The translations under genes and the position numbers were made by a program. A stretch of DNA of 30,928 nt from Galbitalea sp036491035 (GTDB lineage Bacteria > Actinomycetota > Actinomycetes > Actinomycetales > Microbacteriaceae). The notes beneath the pieces were generated by a model. It did no database searches. It was not told where the DNA came from and saw only the letters and a list, made by a program, of their open reading frames with translations. The stretch is taken from the NCBI GenBank assembly GCA_036491035.1, contig DASXCU010000164.1, forward strand, positions 1 to 30,928, in the 5' to 3' direction. This document shows positions 1 to 8,172 of this stretch, piece by piece. The number at the start of each line of letters is the position of its first letter. Position 1 is the stretch's first letter.

Positions 1-62
1 CTGCAGGCCGCGACACTTACGACGAACGCGGAGGCGAGGAGAATTGCGGCAAATTTACGCAC
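1..62 (-). CDS. Lipoprotein N-terminus (partial, runs off left edge)
   Basis: The first 62 bases, read on the minus strand from a GTG at 62-60, encode about 20 residues: V-R-K-F, a hydrophobic stretch (AAILLASAFVVSV) and A-A-C. That is a basic n-region, an h-region and a lipobox-like AAC, so it looks like the signal peptide of a lipoprotein anchored outside the membrane. The rest of the gene lies beyond the window. It follows trmI by 34 bases on the same strand and may be co-transcribed. I see no strong ribosome binding site or -10 hexamer. In related actinobacteria an FKBP-type peptidyl-prolyl isomerase lipoprotein can sit near trmI, but nothing in these 20 residues shows that. Confidence 0.55.
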   Translation of the reverse strand, partial: MRKFAAILLASAFVVSVAAC

Positions 63-96
63 GACACCAGTTTTCGATCGGTCCTGAATCACTGGA

Positions 97-1110
97 TTAC
101 TCTAACGGTTCTGACTCTGGCGATTTGCTGTCCCCCGCCGCGGCGGCGGCCGCCGCCCGGGCCTCGCGAATCGACTTGCGCAGGCTCTTGTCGCTCGCTG
201 TTCGCTCGCCGAGCGCGCCCGGCGTCCAGACCTCGACATCCTCGTCCGAGTAGTCCGATTTGGATGCCCGGCGCTGGGTTTCCGGCAGCTTCGCGCCCGG
301 GGCGAGTCGACGGGCGGCGATCAGGAATCCGGTGTGTCCGATCATCCGGTGGTCCGGACGCACCGCGAGCCCCTCGACGTGCCAGGTGCGCACCATCGTT
401 TCCGCCGAGTCCGGGGCGGTGAACTGCGCGGTTGCCCGGATGGCCTCTGCCGTGCGCGAGAGCTGCGTGACGGTGGCGACGTAACAGATCAGCACGCCGC
501 CGGGAGTGAGCGCCGTCGCCGACGCGGCAACGCACTCCCATGGTGCGAGCATGTCGAGGATGATCCGGTCGACCGTGCCCTCCGGGACGACCGACGGCAA
601 CGCCTCGACCAGGTCGCCGACGGTGACGGTCCAATTTGTCGGCACCGCACCGAGAAACGCCTGCGCGTTCGCCTGCGCGATGTCGGCGAACTCCTGCCGG
701 CGCTCGAACGAGTTGAGCGAACCGGTCGGACCGATGGCACGCAGCAGCCACAGCGACAGCGCGCCCGAACCGACGCCCGCCTCCACGACGCTTGCTCCCG
801 GGAAGATGTCGGCCATACCGAGGATCTGCGCGGCATCCTTCGGATAGATGATGGCGGCGCCGCGCGGCATCGACATCACGAAGTCGGTCAGCAGGGGCCG
901 AAGGGCGAGGTATTCGACACCGGTGCTGCTCGTGACGATGGACGCGTCCGGCTGCCCGATCACCAGGTTGTGATCGAGGATGCCGTTGTGGGTGTGGAAC
1001 TCGCCGTCCGGTTCCAGCGTGATCGTGTTCAGGCGCCCCTTCGGGCCGGTGAGCTGGACCCGGTCGCCGGGGCGAAACGGCCCGCTCTGGCGGCGTAGTG
1101 CGTCGCTCAT
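97..1110 (-). CDS. trmI: tRNA (adenine-N1-)-methyltransferase TrmI
   Basis: TrmI-family methyltransferase, expected to make 1-methyladenosine at position 58 of the tRNA T-loop in the cytosol using S-adenosylmethionine; actinobacterial and archaeal homologues work as tetramers. The 337-residue protein has the family's N-terminal beta-domain (about 10-80, with HNGILDHN at 41-48). The SAM-binding motif EAGVGSG lies at 110-116, and IILDML with the conserved Asp is near 186. The C-terminus, about 290-337, is an Ala/Arg/Glu-rich extension that is probably disordered. The ATG at 1110 overlaps the stop codon of the upstream HAD gene by one base (TGATG on the minus strand), so translation is probably coupled and the two genes form an operon. 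In mycobacteria this enzyme is encoded close to proteasome-related genes; the nearby PAC2 gene fits that neighbourhood loosely. Confidence 0.93.
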   Translation of the reverse strand: MSDALRRQSGPFRPGDRVQLTGPKGRLNTITLEPDGEFHTHNGILDHNLVIGQPDASIVTSSTGVEYLALRPLLTDFVMSMPRGAAIIYPKDAAQILGMADIFPGASVVEAGVGSGALSLWLLRAIGPTGSLNSFERRQEFADIAQANAQAFLGAVPTNWTVTVGDLVEALPSVVPEGTVDRIILDMLAPWECVAASATALTPGGVLICYVATVTQLSRTAEAIRATAQFTAPDSAETMVRTWHVEGLAVRPDHRMIGHTGFLIAARRLAPGAKLPETQRRASKSDYSDEDVEVWTPGALGERTASDKSLRKSIREARAAAAAAAGDSKSPESEPLE

Positions 1111-1784
1111 CAGCGCACCGCCGGTCGGGATGCGGCGAGAACGCCGGCCAGATCGGCGACGGTGCGCCCTTCAAGGGTCGGCCACACCGTGAAACTGCCG
1201 TCCTCGATGAGCGAGACGTTGAGTGGGACGCCGATGGTCGCGGCACCGGCGGCCGACGCGGAGGCAACACCCGGGGGCGAATCCTCGATCGCCACGCAGT
1301 CCGCCGGATTGACTCCGAGTAACTCCACGGCGCGCAGGTACGCGGCGGGATGAGGCTTGCTGTGCTCGACGTCGTCGCCGGCGACGACCGCGTCGAACGC
1401 GTCGAAGTCGATGGTCTCGTTGACGAGGCGGGCGAGTGACCGGATGGACATCGTGACGAGGGCCGTTGGGATACCCGCCGCGCGAAGCTCGAGGAGCAGC
1501 TCGCGCGCACCCGGACGCCATGGCAGTCCGCCGACGCGAATGCGGTCTCGAACGGTCTCCGTGAGGGTATCGATGATTTCGTCCTCGGAGAGGGTGACCC
1601 CGCGGGACTGCAGAACGCGGGCGGAGTGCCACAGGCCCTGGCCGACCAGCTGCATCGCGTCGTCGTGCGACCACGTGCCGCCGTGGGCGGCGATGAGCTC
1701 CGACTCCGCTTCCATCCAGTACGGCTCGGTGTCGATGATCGTGCCATCCATGTCCCAGAGAACGGCGGCAGGAAGGCTGGTCAC
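1110..1784 (-). CDS. HAD-superfamily hydrolase (phosphatase/phosphomutase-like)
   Basis: A 224-residue HAD subfamily IA protein. Motif I is LWDMDGTIIDTE at 9-20, with nucleophile Asp11 and acid/base Asp13. A helical cap follows, and the late motif AIEDSPPGVASA carries the metal-binding acidic residues. Such enzymes dephosphorylate small phosphometabolites or move phosphate within sugars; the substrate cannot be read from sequence. I chose the GTG at 1784, not longer in-frame starts up to 1919, because it places motif I ten residues from the N-terminus as in the family. A TAGAAT hexamer at 1798-1793 also lies eight bases upstream, fitting a leaderless transcript. The gene overlaps trmI by one base and diverges from the PAC2 gene. 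Confidence 0.88.
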   Translation of the reverse strand: MTSLPAAVLWDMDGTIIDTEPYWMEAESELIAAHGGTWSHDDAMQLVGQGLWHSARVLQSRGVTLSEDEIIDTLTETVRDRIRVGGLPWRPGARELLLELRAAGIPTALVTMSIRSLARLVNETIDFDAFDAVVAGDDVEHSKPHPAAYLRAVELLGVNPADCVAIEDSPPGVASASAAGAATIGVPLNVSLIEDGSFTVWPTLEGRTVADLAGVLAASRPAVR

Positions 1785-1896
1785 AACGCCCGATTCTACG
1801 GGGCTGATCGGGCGCGGCCTCGCCCGCGTGGGAGAAGTCGGCCTATCCTTGAGGGAGAAAGTGCGCTCGAAGCAAAGCGCGCGGCGAAGGATTTCA

Positions 1897-2799
1897 GTGC
1901 CAGACAGCTCAGGTTTCACGACAGGTCGGATCCTGGTCGTGGCCTTCGAGGGATGGAACGATGCGGGCGAAGCGGCCAGCGGTGTCGTGCAGACCCTGCG
2001 CGAGCAGCTCGACGTCTACCCGATCGCCGAGGTCGACCCCGAGGACTACTTCGACTACCAGTTCAACCGGCCCACCGTGGAGGTCGATGAGGATGGCACG
2101 CGCCAACTGATCTGGCCGGGCGTCACGGTCTATGGTCCGTCGATGCCGGACTCCGCTCTCGGGGCATCCGTCTACCTGCTGACCGGGACCGAGCCGTCGC
2201 GCGGCTGGAAGACGTTCACGGAGGAGATCTTCGAGGTCATCGAGGACGCCGAGATCACGGGCATCGTGTTCCTCGGTGCCATGCTGGCCGACGTTCCGCA
2301 CACCCGTCCGATCTCCGTGTTCACGAGCAGCGACAACCCCGCGGTGCGCGAGTCCCTCGGGATCGAGCGAAGTAGCTACGAGGGTCCGGTCGGCATCCTG
2401 TCGGTGCTGTCGGATGCCGCGGACAAGGCCGAGATCGCGACCGTGTCGATCTGGGCCTCCGTGCCGCACTACGTGCATAACTCCCCCTCCCCGAAGGCGA
2501 CGCTCGCCATGATCGAGAAGCTCGAGGAGCTCACAAACCTCGTGATCCCCCGTGGCGATCTCCTCGCCGAGTCGGAGGCGTGGGAGAACGGAATCGACGC
2601 GCTCGCCGGTGACGACGAAGAGATGGCCGCCTACATCGAGCAGCTGGAGCAGGCTCGCGACACGGTCGACTCCCCCGAGGCCAGCGGTGACGCCATCGCC
2701 GAGGAGTTCGAGCGCTACCTGCAGCGCCGGGATGGCCGTGACGGTCGCGAGGGTCGTGGCTCAGCGGGCGATGACCCGTGGCGTCCGCCCGCTCCCTAG
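1897..2799 (+). CDS. PAC2 family protein
   Basis: A 300-residue PAC2-family protein, related to the fold of eukaryotic proteasome assembly chaperone 2. The family is conserved in actinobacteria, where its biochemical role is not settled. The recognisable core starts with RILVVAFEGWNDAGEAASG near residues 11-29. It continues with GITGIVFLGAMLADVPHTRP-like text around 125-145 and VPHYVHNSPSP near 190-200, and ends in an acidic, charged tail. I chose the GTG at 1897: AAGG (1887-1890) lies six bases upstream and the homologous segment begins shortly after. An upstream TATCCT at 1844-1849 could be the -10 element. It diverges from the HAD-trmI operon and converges on mshC with a 21-base gap. There is no signal peptide, so it is cytosolic. 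Confidence 0.85.
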   Translation: MPDSSGFTTGRILVVAFEGWNDAGEAASGVVQTLREQLDVYPIAEVDPEDYFDYQFNRPTVEVDEDGTRQLIWPGVTVYGPSMPDSALGASVYLLTGTEPSRGWKTFTEEIFEVIEDAEITGIVFLGAMLADVPHTRPISVFTSSDNPAVRESLGIERSSYEGPVGILSVLSDAADKAEIATVSIWASVPHYVHNSPSPKATLAMIEKLEELTNLVIPRGDLLAESEAWENGIDALAGDDEEMAAYIEQLEQARDTVDSPEASGDAIAEEFERYLQRRDGRDGREGRGSAGDDPWRPPAP

Positions 2800-2820
2800 A
2801 ACGCAACCGTTCCGAACTCG

Positions 2821-4038
2821 TCAGAGCCGGATGCCGAGCAGGGCGTCGATGGCGGCGAGATCTTCGCTGGTCGCCCGCGCGCCGCTCGCTATCGCGTCGT
2901 CGACCGCGCTCACGGCATCCGCGGTCCTCAGGTCGTTCGCAAGGGCCGAGCGCAGCGCATCCTTGATGTCCGCGGATTCTCCCTCCACCGGGCTGGACGC
3001 CCAGGCGCTCCACCGAGCGAGCCGGTCGCTCGCGGTCGCAAGGAGCGTGGCCGTCCATTCCCAGTTGTCGCGGTAGCGCTGGCCGAGGACGGCGAGCCGG
3101 ATCGCGCGCGGGTCCGCGCCGCCCTCGACGAGGTCGTGTACCAGGACGATGTTTCCGAGAGACTTGCTCATCTTCTCGCCGCGATACGCGATGAGGCCGG
3201 TGTGCGAGTAGACGGACGCGAGTGGCGAACCGGTCAGCGCGATCGTGTGTCCGGCGGTGAACTCGTGGTGCGGGAAGATCAGGTCGGCGCCACCGCCCTG
3301 CACCGTCAAGGGAAGGTCGAGAAATTCGGCTGAAATAACCGAGCACTCGATGTGCCAGCCCGGACGACCGGCACCCAGTGCACTCTGCCAGCTCGGCTCG
3401 CCGTCGCGCTCCGCCCGCCAGAGAAGCGCGTCCAGCGGGTCGCGCTTGCCTGGCCGCTCGGGGTCGCCGCCGCGCTCGGCGCTGAGCGCCAGCATCAGGG
3501 CGCGATCGTATGAGCTCTCGTTCCCGAGTTTCCACGGTTCGCGATCCTCGACGGCGGCGATGTCGAAGTAGTAGTCGCCATCCAGCACGTACGCGAGACC
3601 CCGATCGACCAGGACCTCCACGGCGGCCGCGATTTCGTCGATCCGCTCGGTCACGGCAATGTAATGGTCCGGCGGGATCACGCGCAGCGATTCCATGTCC
3701 GCGCGGAAGCGATCCGTTTGCGCGGTGCCGAGGTCCCGCCAGTCCATCCCCCTTGCCAGCGCGCGTTCCAGGAGCGGATCGTCGACGTCGGTCGAGTTCT
3801 GCACGTAGCGGACGTCGAATCCGGCGTCCAGCCAGAGCCGGATGAGGGTGTCGTAGGCGATGTAGGTGGCCGCGTGTCCGAGGTGGGTGGCGTCATACGG
3901 CGTGATGCCGCAGACATAGATGCTGGCCACCGCAATGGGCTTCGCTTCTCGCAGGGACGCGGACGCGGTGTCCCAGATCCGCGGAATCGCCGCGTGGCCC
4001 GAGAGCCGGGGAACCTCGGGGCGGCTCCAGGACTTCAC
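2821..4038 (-). CDS. mshC: Cysteine:1-D-myo-inosityl 2-amino-2-deoxy-alpha-D-glucopyranoside ligase (mycothiol)
   Basis: MshC joins cysteine to GlcN-inositol using ATP, the penultimate step of mycothiol synthesis; mycothiol is the actinobacterial counterpart of glutathione. The 405-residue length is normal for the family. The N-terminal S-W-(S)-x-P-E-V-P is typical of MshC, unlike cysteinyl-tRNA synthetase. YVCGITPYDATHLGHA (41-56) holds zinc ligand Cys43 and the HIGH-like signature. WHIECS (228-233, Cys232) and PHHE (256-259) supply further metal and substrate residues, and KMSKS is at 289-293. The GTG at 4038 is preceded by TACGCT at 4050-4045, six bases away, suggesting its own leaderless transcript as well as possible read-through from the M20 gene 25 bases upstream. 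It converges on the PAC2 gene. Its presence indicates an actinobacterial host. Confidence 0.95.
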   Translation of the reverse strand: MKSWSRPEVPRLSGHAAIPRIWDTASASLREAKPIAVASIYVCGITPYDATHLGHAATYIAYDTLIRLWLDAGFDVRYVQNSTDVDDPLLERALARGMDWRDLGTAQTDRFRADMESLRVIPPDHYIAVTERIDEIAAAVEVLVDRGLAYVLDGDYYFDIAAVEDREPWKLGNESSYDRALMLALSAERGGDPERPGKRDPLDALLWRAERDGEPSWQSALGAGRPGWHIECSVISAEFLDLPLTVQGGGADLIFPHHEFTAGHTIALTGSPLASVYSHTGLIAYRGEKMSKSLGNIVLVHDLVEGGADPRAIRLAVLGQRYRDNWEWTATLLATASDRLARWSAWASSPVEGESADIKDALRSALANDLRTADAVSAVDDAIASGARATSEDLAAIDALLGIRL

Positions 4039-4063
4039 CTCGAAAGCGTAACCCGCCGGACGT

Positions 4064-5353
4064 TCAGTAGTTTGCGATCAGGTCACCCAGCACGCGGCGA
4101 CCGAACACCAGCGCGTCGAGAGGGACCCGTTCGTCGACCCCGTGGAACATCGCGGGGAAGTCGAGCTCGGCCGGAAGCTGGAGCGGTGCGAACCCGTAGC
4201 CCGTGATACCGAGCTTCGCGAGTGCCTTGTTGTCGGTGCCCCCGGAGAGCAGGTACGGCAGAACCAGAGCGCCGGGATCGGCTTTCTGCAGCGAGCCCAC
4301 CATCGCGTCCACGAGCGGGCCCTCGAATTTGTTCTCCAGTCCGATGTCCTGATGAACGATCTCGAGATCGACGTGCGGACCGATCAGCTCGCGGACCTCC
4401 GCGAGAACAGCATTCTCTTCGCCGGCCAGGCAGCGGATGTCCACGAGCGCCTCGGCCGAGTCGGGGATCACATTGTGCTTGTAGCCAGCGGTGAGGACGG
4501 TTGGATTCGTGGTCGTGCGGAGGGAGGCCTGGATGAATCCGGCCGCCGTGCCGGTGCTCAGTACCAGTTCCTGCGGGTCGACCTGGGTGACGTCCGCTTC
4601 CATGATGCGCGCGAGCTCGGAGACGAGTTCCTCGGTCGTGGCGGTCAGGTGGACCGGCCAGTCCCGGCGTCCCAGCGCGACGACCGCCTCGGCCAGCCGT
4701 GTGACCGCGTTCGCGTGGATCACACGGCTGCCGTGGGCTGCCGTGCCCCGCGCTGTCAGTCTCACCCAGATGAGTGCCTTCTCCCCCGTCTGCAGCAGGT
4801 AGGCGCGGGTGCCGTTCAGGGTGACCGAATATCCGCCGACCTCGCTGATCGCCTCCGTCGCGCCGGCGAACAGCTCGGGGTTGTTGTCAACGAGGTAGTG
4901 CGAGCCGAACACTCCCCCGTTCTCCTCATCCGAGAAGTAGGCGATGACCAGGTCGCGTCGCGGCTGTCCGCCGCCCGCAAGAACGTCGGTCAGCGCGCCG
5001 ATCATCATGGCGTCCATGTTCTTCATGTCGACGGCTCCGCGACCCCAGAGTAGTCCGTCCCGAATCTCGCCACCGAACGGGTCGACGGTCCAGTTCTTGG
5101 GATCGGCGGGCACCACATCCGTGTGCCCGTGTACGACGAGGGCGGGCAGGCTCGCGTCGCTTCCCGGCACCCGTGCGACGACGGATGTTCGGGTCTTGTC
5201 CGCGTCGACATACGTTGTCGTGAGGCCCAGCTTCTCGAGCAGGGACCCCAGGTACTCGGCCGCCTCGGTCTCGCCGTTGGAGCGGCCTCCGCCGTAATTG
5301 GTGGTGTCCATGCGGATCAGGTCCTGGGCAATCCGCGCGGTGTCCTCGGTCAT
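4064..5353 (-). CDS. M20/M25/M40 family metallo-hydrolase
   Basis: A 429-residue di-zinc hydrolase of the M20 family (ArgE/DapE/carboxypeptidase G2 type), cytosolic, cleaving an amide or peptide bond of a small substrate that the sequence does not specify. Visible metal and catalytic motifs are VVHGHTDVVP (His77, Asp79), GRGAVDMKN (Asp109), YFSDEENGG (Glu143/Glu144) and a late FHGVDE histidine. A dimerisation domain with TARGTAAHGS sits in the middle. A longer TTG-initiated form from 5386 is possible, but the ATG at 5353 has TAGCGT (5366-5361) seven bases upstream and fits the domain start. GAGGG one base before this ATG is too close to act as a normal Shine-Dalgarno sequence. mshC lies 25 bases downstream on the same strand. 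Confidence 0.9.
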   Translation of the reverse strand: MTEDTARIAQDLIRMDTTNYGGGRSNGETEAAEYLGSLLEKLGLTTTYVDADKTRTSVVARVPGSDASLPALVVHGHTDVVPADPKNWTVDPFGGEIRDGLLWGRGAVDMKNMDAMMIGALTDVLAGGGQPRRDLVIAYFSDEENGGVFGSHYLVDNNPELFAGATEAISEVGGYSVTLNGTRAYLLQTGEKALIWVRLTARGTAAHGSRVIHANAVTRLAEAVVALGRRDWPVHLTATTEELVSELARIMEADVTQVDPQELVLSTGTAAGFIQASLRTTTNPTVLTAGYKHNVIPDSAEALVDIRCLAGEENAVLAEVRELIGPHVDLEIVHQDIGLENKFEGPLVDAMVGSLQKADPGALVLPYLLSGGTDNKALAKLGITGYGFAPLQLPAELDFPAMFHGVDERVPLDALVFGRRVLGDLIANY

Positions 5354-5439
5354 ACCCTCAACGCTAGCCGGTGGTTCGCCGGGCAAGCTACGAATGCTAT
5401 TGTCGTACGTCGGCGGGTTCGTAAGAGCCAGCCACCTGC

Positions 5440-5524
5440 GCGCGGATGGCGGAAATGGCAGACGCGCTAGCTTGAGGTGCTAGTGCCCGTATAGGGCGTG
5501 GGGGTTCAAGTCCCCCTTCGCGCA
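5440..5524 (+). tRNA. tRNA-Leu (anticodon GAG)
   Basis: An 85-base cloverleaf. The acceptor arm GCGCGGA (5440-5446) pairs with TTCGCGC (5517-5523) with one G-T pair; the discriminator is A5524. The anticodon arm CTAGC/GCTAG encloses the loop TTGAGGT, giving anticodon GAG (decodes CTC and CTT). A long variable arm marks a class II tRNA, and the T-arm GGGGG-TTCAAGT-CCCCC is canonical. No 3' CCA is encoded. A rho-independent terminator follows directly. Confidence 0.97.
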
Positions 5525-5533
5525 CAATGAAAG

Positions 5534-5562
5534 AAGGCGTCCCTGACGGGGCGTCTTTTTTT
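5534..5562 (+). terminator. Rho-independent terminator after tRNA-Leu
   Basis: A ten-base-pair stem (5534-5543 with 5548-5557, including two G-T pairs) closes a TGAC loop and is followed by an uninterrupted run of seven T (5556-5562). It begins ten bases after the tRNA end, so it most likely ends the tRNA-Leu transcript. Confidence 0.9.
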
Positions 5563-5597
5563 CTTGCCCTGTCCCGCCGAACAGCGAGCCAAACCGT

Positions 5598-5632
5598 TGG
5601 CAGTAACGCGCCACACTGTGGCATCTCTGCCA
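5598..5632. repeat. Nested dyad (two concentric inverted repeats)
   Basis: TGGCAG (5598-5603) is complementary to CTGCCA (5627-5632). Inside it GCCACA (5610-5615) is complementary to TGTGGC (5617-5622), with centres within one base of each other. There is no T-run, so it is not an obvious terminator. It lies between the tRNA terminator and a possible 42-residue ORF and could be an operator or an RNA hairpin. Confidence 0.5.
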
Positions 5633-5702
5633 TTTCGAGTGTCGGTGGCAGGCACGAGAATTACGTCATGAAGCAGCTCGCGTGTGACAGCGTGGCATCG
5701 AA

Positions 5703-5831
5703 ATGATCGTCGCGTTTGTGGTGGTTGGCATTCTCGTCGCGGTGGTCATCGCCACCCTCTTCGTCGTTCGACACGACAAATCCGGCCCTCGCCCGTATTG
5801 CGAGACCTATAACTCACGATTTCCGCAGTAG
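5703..5831 (+). CDS. Possible 42-residue single-span membrane peptide
   Basis: An ATG-initiated ORF encodes M-I followed by an almost uninterrupted hydrophobic segment (VAFVVVGILVAVVIATLFVV, about 3-22). A basic stretch RHDK follows, then a short polar tail containing one Cys (Y-C-E-T-Y). This is the pattern of a single-pass membrane micropeptide with a cytosolic tail. I see no good ribosome binding site. However, a 12-codon ORF (5668-5706) starts upstream and its TGA overlaps this ATG (ATGA), so translation could be coupled. It ends 16 bases before the convergent EEP-family gene. I recognise no family; it could be chance, although GC-rich noncoding DNA rarely gives such a clean transmembrane segment. 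Confidence 0.4.
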   Translation: MIVAFVVVGILVAVVIATLFVVRHDKSGPRPYCETYNSRFPQ

Positions 5832-5847
5832 CGGGTGAAGTGGCTGA

Positions 5848-6567
5848 TCAGCTGGCGTAGTCGGCGGTCACCAGGATGGGCATGTGGTCGCTCTTGCCCT
5901 GCTTGAGGGTTTCGACGCGATCGATCCGCAGCCCCATGGAGGTGGCGAAGTCGAAGTGCCCGCGAAAGAACTTGTAGCGGGTGTAGGTGCGCGTTTCGCT
6001 GAGCGTCAGGTCGTACCCGTTCTCGGCGACGTGCTCGCTGAGCCCCTTCTTGAACCAGGGGTAGTTGTAGTCGCCGACCATGAGGGCCGGCAGTCCGTCG
6101 CCGAGCACGCGAAGCTCGCCGTGGGCCGCCCGAATCTGATTTCGCCGAAGCGAGTTCATCGCGGTCAGGGGTGCCGCGTGGAACGACGCGACCACGAGTT
6201 CGCGCTGCTCCTCGTTGTCGATGAGCCGGGTGCCGAGTAGTCGCTCGTGCGCCGGAGCAAGAACGCGGTCGTGAAGTGACTTCTTGAGGGCGAACGTGCC
6301 CGACTTCACGGCGCTGAACCGACCCTTGCGGTAATAGAGCGCCAGGCCCAACCGGTTGCGTTTCGTCGAGTCCGCGAGCGACAGATCGCCGACCTCCTCG
6401 GGGAGGCCATCCGTGTCCGCCTCCTGGAGACAGAGGACATCCAGCGAGTTGCGGTCCACCAGATCGAGGATTTCATCCACCGCCGAGTTTTCGCGGAGGT
6501 TGTAGCTGATGACGCGTATCACTGTGTTTGGGCTCCGCCTGTTTTCGTTCTTATTGACCACGAGCAT
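5848..6567 (-). CDS. Endonuclease/exonuclease/phosphatase (EEP) family hydrolase
   Basis: A 239-residue member of the EEP fold (DNase I / AP endonuclease / sphingomyelinase-like phosphodiesterases). The ordered motifs are visible: VISYNLRENSAVDEI (Asn23), CLQEAD with metal ligand Glu49, ASFHAAP in the middle, MVGDYNYP with the Asp-x-Asn pair, and KSDHMPI at the end with the catalytic Ser-Asp-His. The substrate may be nucleic acid or a phosphate ester; sequence alone does not decide. I chose the ATG at 6567, preceded by GGGGGA at about -9 to -4; an ATG at 6582 is also in frame. No signal peptide is evident. It diverges from the first DUF2510 gene across about 140 bases. Confidence 0.8.
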   Translation of the reverse strand: MLVVNKNENRRSPNTVIRVISYNLRENSAVDEILDLVDRNSLDVLCLQEADTDGLPEEVGDLSLADSTKRNRLGLALYYRKGRFSAVKSGTFALKKSLHDRVLAPAHERLLGTRLIDNEEQRELVVASFHAAPLTAMNSLRRNQIRAAHGELRVLGDGLPALMVGDYNYPWFKKGLSEHVAENGYDLTLSETRTYTRYKFFRGHFDFATSMGLRIDRVETLKQGKSDHMPILVTADYAS

Positions 6568-6709
6568 AAGTCCCCCAGCCATGCGTTCCCGCCGTATCAC
6601 GCCACGGCTACGAATGCCCTGCATTCCCGTGGACCTCTGCCATACACTCGAATAGCCATGGGGAAGGCTCGATTTGAGTCTGCGGCGGGTTTCAGACGGG
6701 AGTGCCAGC

Positions 6710-8116
6710 GTGAGCGTAGCTGACGATTCTTCCGCGATCGCTCCCGGGTGGTACGAGGATCCGGCGGATCCGGCCCGCCTGCGACGCTGGGATGGCCAGC
6801 AGTGGACCCAGGAAGTCATCTTCGCGCCCGATCAGGCGTCGGTCACTCCCACGGCCCAGACGATGCCTGAACCGGCGCCGATTCCGACGCCCGGCCAGCC
6901 CGAACCTATCCAGCCGGAACCACTTCAGCCAGAGCCCCGTCAGCCCGAGCCGGCCCGGCCCGAGCCTATCCAGCCGCAGCCGCAGCCGCCCGCTCCACCG
7001 TCGCCCGCCTCACCCCAGGCCTCCAACCAGCCGCCCGCAGGGCAGCCGGTGCCCGCTTCGCCCCCGCCGACGTCGGCTCCCCCTGGAACGCCGGCAACGG
7101 CGCAGAATTCGGCGCCTCCCGGTGCGCCGACGATGCCGCGGCCGTCACCGCCCGTGAACGGTTCCAACCCGTCGTCCGGTCCCGTCTCGCTTCCGGAGTG
7201 GGCTAACCTCCCGGGCCTCACACTGCCGCCGGACCTCAGTTCCATCCTCGGCACGGGGTCTAACTCTGTCCTGTCGGCGCCGACTTTCGCTGAGCCGGAG
7301 CCCGAACCGGGCCCGTCCGCGTCGCAGCCGGACTCCCTCGCCGACTCGGTGCTTCGCCCTCCACGATTCGCTGAAGGTCCGCCCGCCGAGCAGCGCGAAC
7401 TGCCGAAGATGCCGGCCTTCGAGCCACCGTTCATCCCCCAGCGGCCAGATGTCCAGGACGTCGGACGCACGCCGACTGCGCAGACGGAGTCGCCCGCTCC
7501 CGCGGCGATGCCGTATGCGCCGCCGCCCTCGGGCGCGCAGTACGACGTTCCTCCACCCCCAGGAATGGCACACGTTCCGTCTTCCGTTCCCGTACTACCG
7601 CCCTCCGCTTTCGTCGCGCCGCAACCGGTCACGAATTCGGGGCCGGTGCTTCCGCCGGTCGGCTCGGCGCCACTCCCGCCAGAGCCGCTGGCTCCGCCCC
7701 TGCCAGGGTCCGGGGCCGGCCTGGCCGCTCAGCCCGCGCCCGGAGTCGGCACCGTTTGGGTGTGGCTCATCGCCGTGCTGCCGCTGGTACAGATCATCGT
7801 GATCTATGTCGTCTTCCACCTGCTGAAGGTGGAGCTTGCACCGGGTATGCAGTGGGGAATCCTTGCGGCACCGGCCGCGTTCTCGCTCTTCTTCGCCAAC
7901 GCCGACAAGAAGAGCCTCACCAGGATGGATGTGCCGGCGCCGAACGCGATATTCGGCCTGATCCCGCCGCTCTACCTGATCGTGCGATGCGTGACCACCG
8001 GCCGCGGCTCGGTTCTGCCGCTGGTTGCGTGGATCGTTTTCCAGCTGGCCGCTGCGGCCGCTCTGTACTTCGTGCTGCCGACCCTGCTGGCCGCGGGGAT
8101 CCACTCCTTCGGCTGA
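6710..8116 (+). CDS. DUF2510 membrane protein with Pro-rich linker (paralogue 1)
   Basis: A 468-residue protein. Residues about 12-36 (APGWYEDPADPARLRRWDGQ) are a DUF2510 domain, a short Trp-rich actinobacterial module of unknown function usually found at the cytosolic end of membrane proteins. Then come about 300 residues very rich in Pro, Ala, Gln and Glu, including tandem QPEP units (63-90). The C-terminal part has about four hydrophobic segments (roughly 345-370, 380-400, 415-435, 440-465). The segment FANADKKSL..IPPLYLIVR resembles the membrane part of the two other DUF2510 proteins in this window. The GTG at 6710 has ACGGGAG upstream at good spacing, so I chose it over 6674. No function is assignable; location is the inner membrane. 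Confidence 0.85.
   Translation: MSVADDSSAIAPGWYEDPADPARLRRWDGQQWTQEVIFAPDQASVTPTAQTMPEPAPIPTPGQPEPIQPEPLQPEPRQPEPARPEPIQPQPQPPAPPSPASPQASNQPPAGQPVPASPPPTSAPPGTPATAQNSAPPGAPTMPRPSPPVNGSNPSSGPVSLPEWANLPGLTLPPDLSSILGTGSNSVLSAPTFAEPEPEPGPSASQPDSLADSVLRPPRFAEGPPAEQRELPKMPAFEPPFIPQRPDVQDVGRTPTAQTESPAPAAMPYAPPPSGAQYDVPPPPGMAHVPSSVPVLPPSAFVAPQPVTNSGPVLPPVGSAPLPPEPLAPPLPGSGAGLAAQPAPGVGTVWVWLIAVLPLVQIIVIYVVFHLLKVELAPGMQWGILAAPAAFSLFFANADKKSLTRMDVPAPNAIFGLIPPLYLIVRCVTTGRGSVLPLVAWIVFQLAAAAALYFVLPTLLAAGIHSFG
6896..6979 (+). repeat. Tandem QPEP protein repeat
   Basis: Inside DUF2510 paralogue 1, residues 63-90 consist of a five-residue unit Q-P-E-P-x repeated about five times with small changes (QPEPI, QPEPL, QPEPR, QPEPA, RPEPI). 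Synonymous codons differ between units, so the repeat appears kept at the protein level. Confidence 0.75.
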
Positions 8117-8159
8117 TCCAACCGATACACCTGTCCGGCGCGGCGCTGCGCCGCGTGGC

Positions 8160-8165
8160 TAGAAT
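8160..8165 (+). promoter_or_regulatory. -10 element TAGAAT, leaderless glycosyltransferase transcript
   Basis: TAGAAT lies exactly seven bases before the ATG at 8173, and there is no Shine-Dalgarno sequence between them. This is the spacing expected when transcription starts at the start codon. No clear -35 is seen. Confidence 0.5.
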
Positions 8166-8172
8166 CACTGTC

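Noticed and set aside
89..1747. Long minus-strand ORF overlapping trmI and the HAD gene
   Set aside because: Arg/Ser/Pro-rich shadow frame of two genes with clear family motifs; typical of GC-rich DNA.
5397..5633. Minus-strand 78-codon ORF containing R-E-G-G-L-E-P-P-R-P
   Set aside because: It is the antisense translation of tRNA-Leu, a well-known false ORF.
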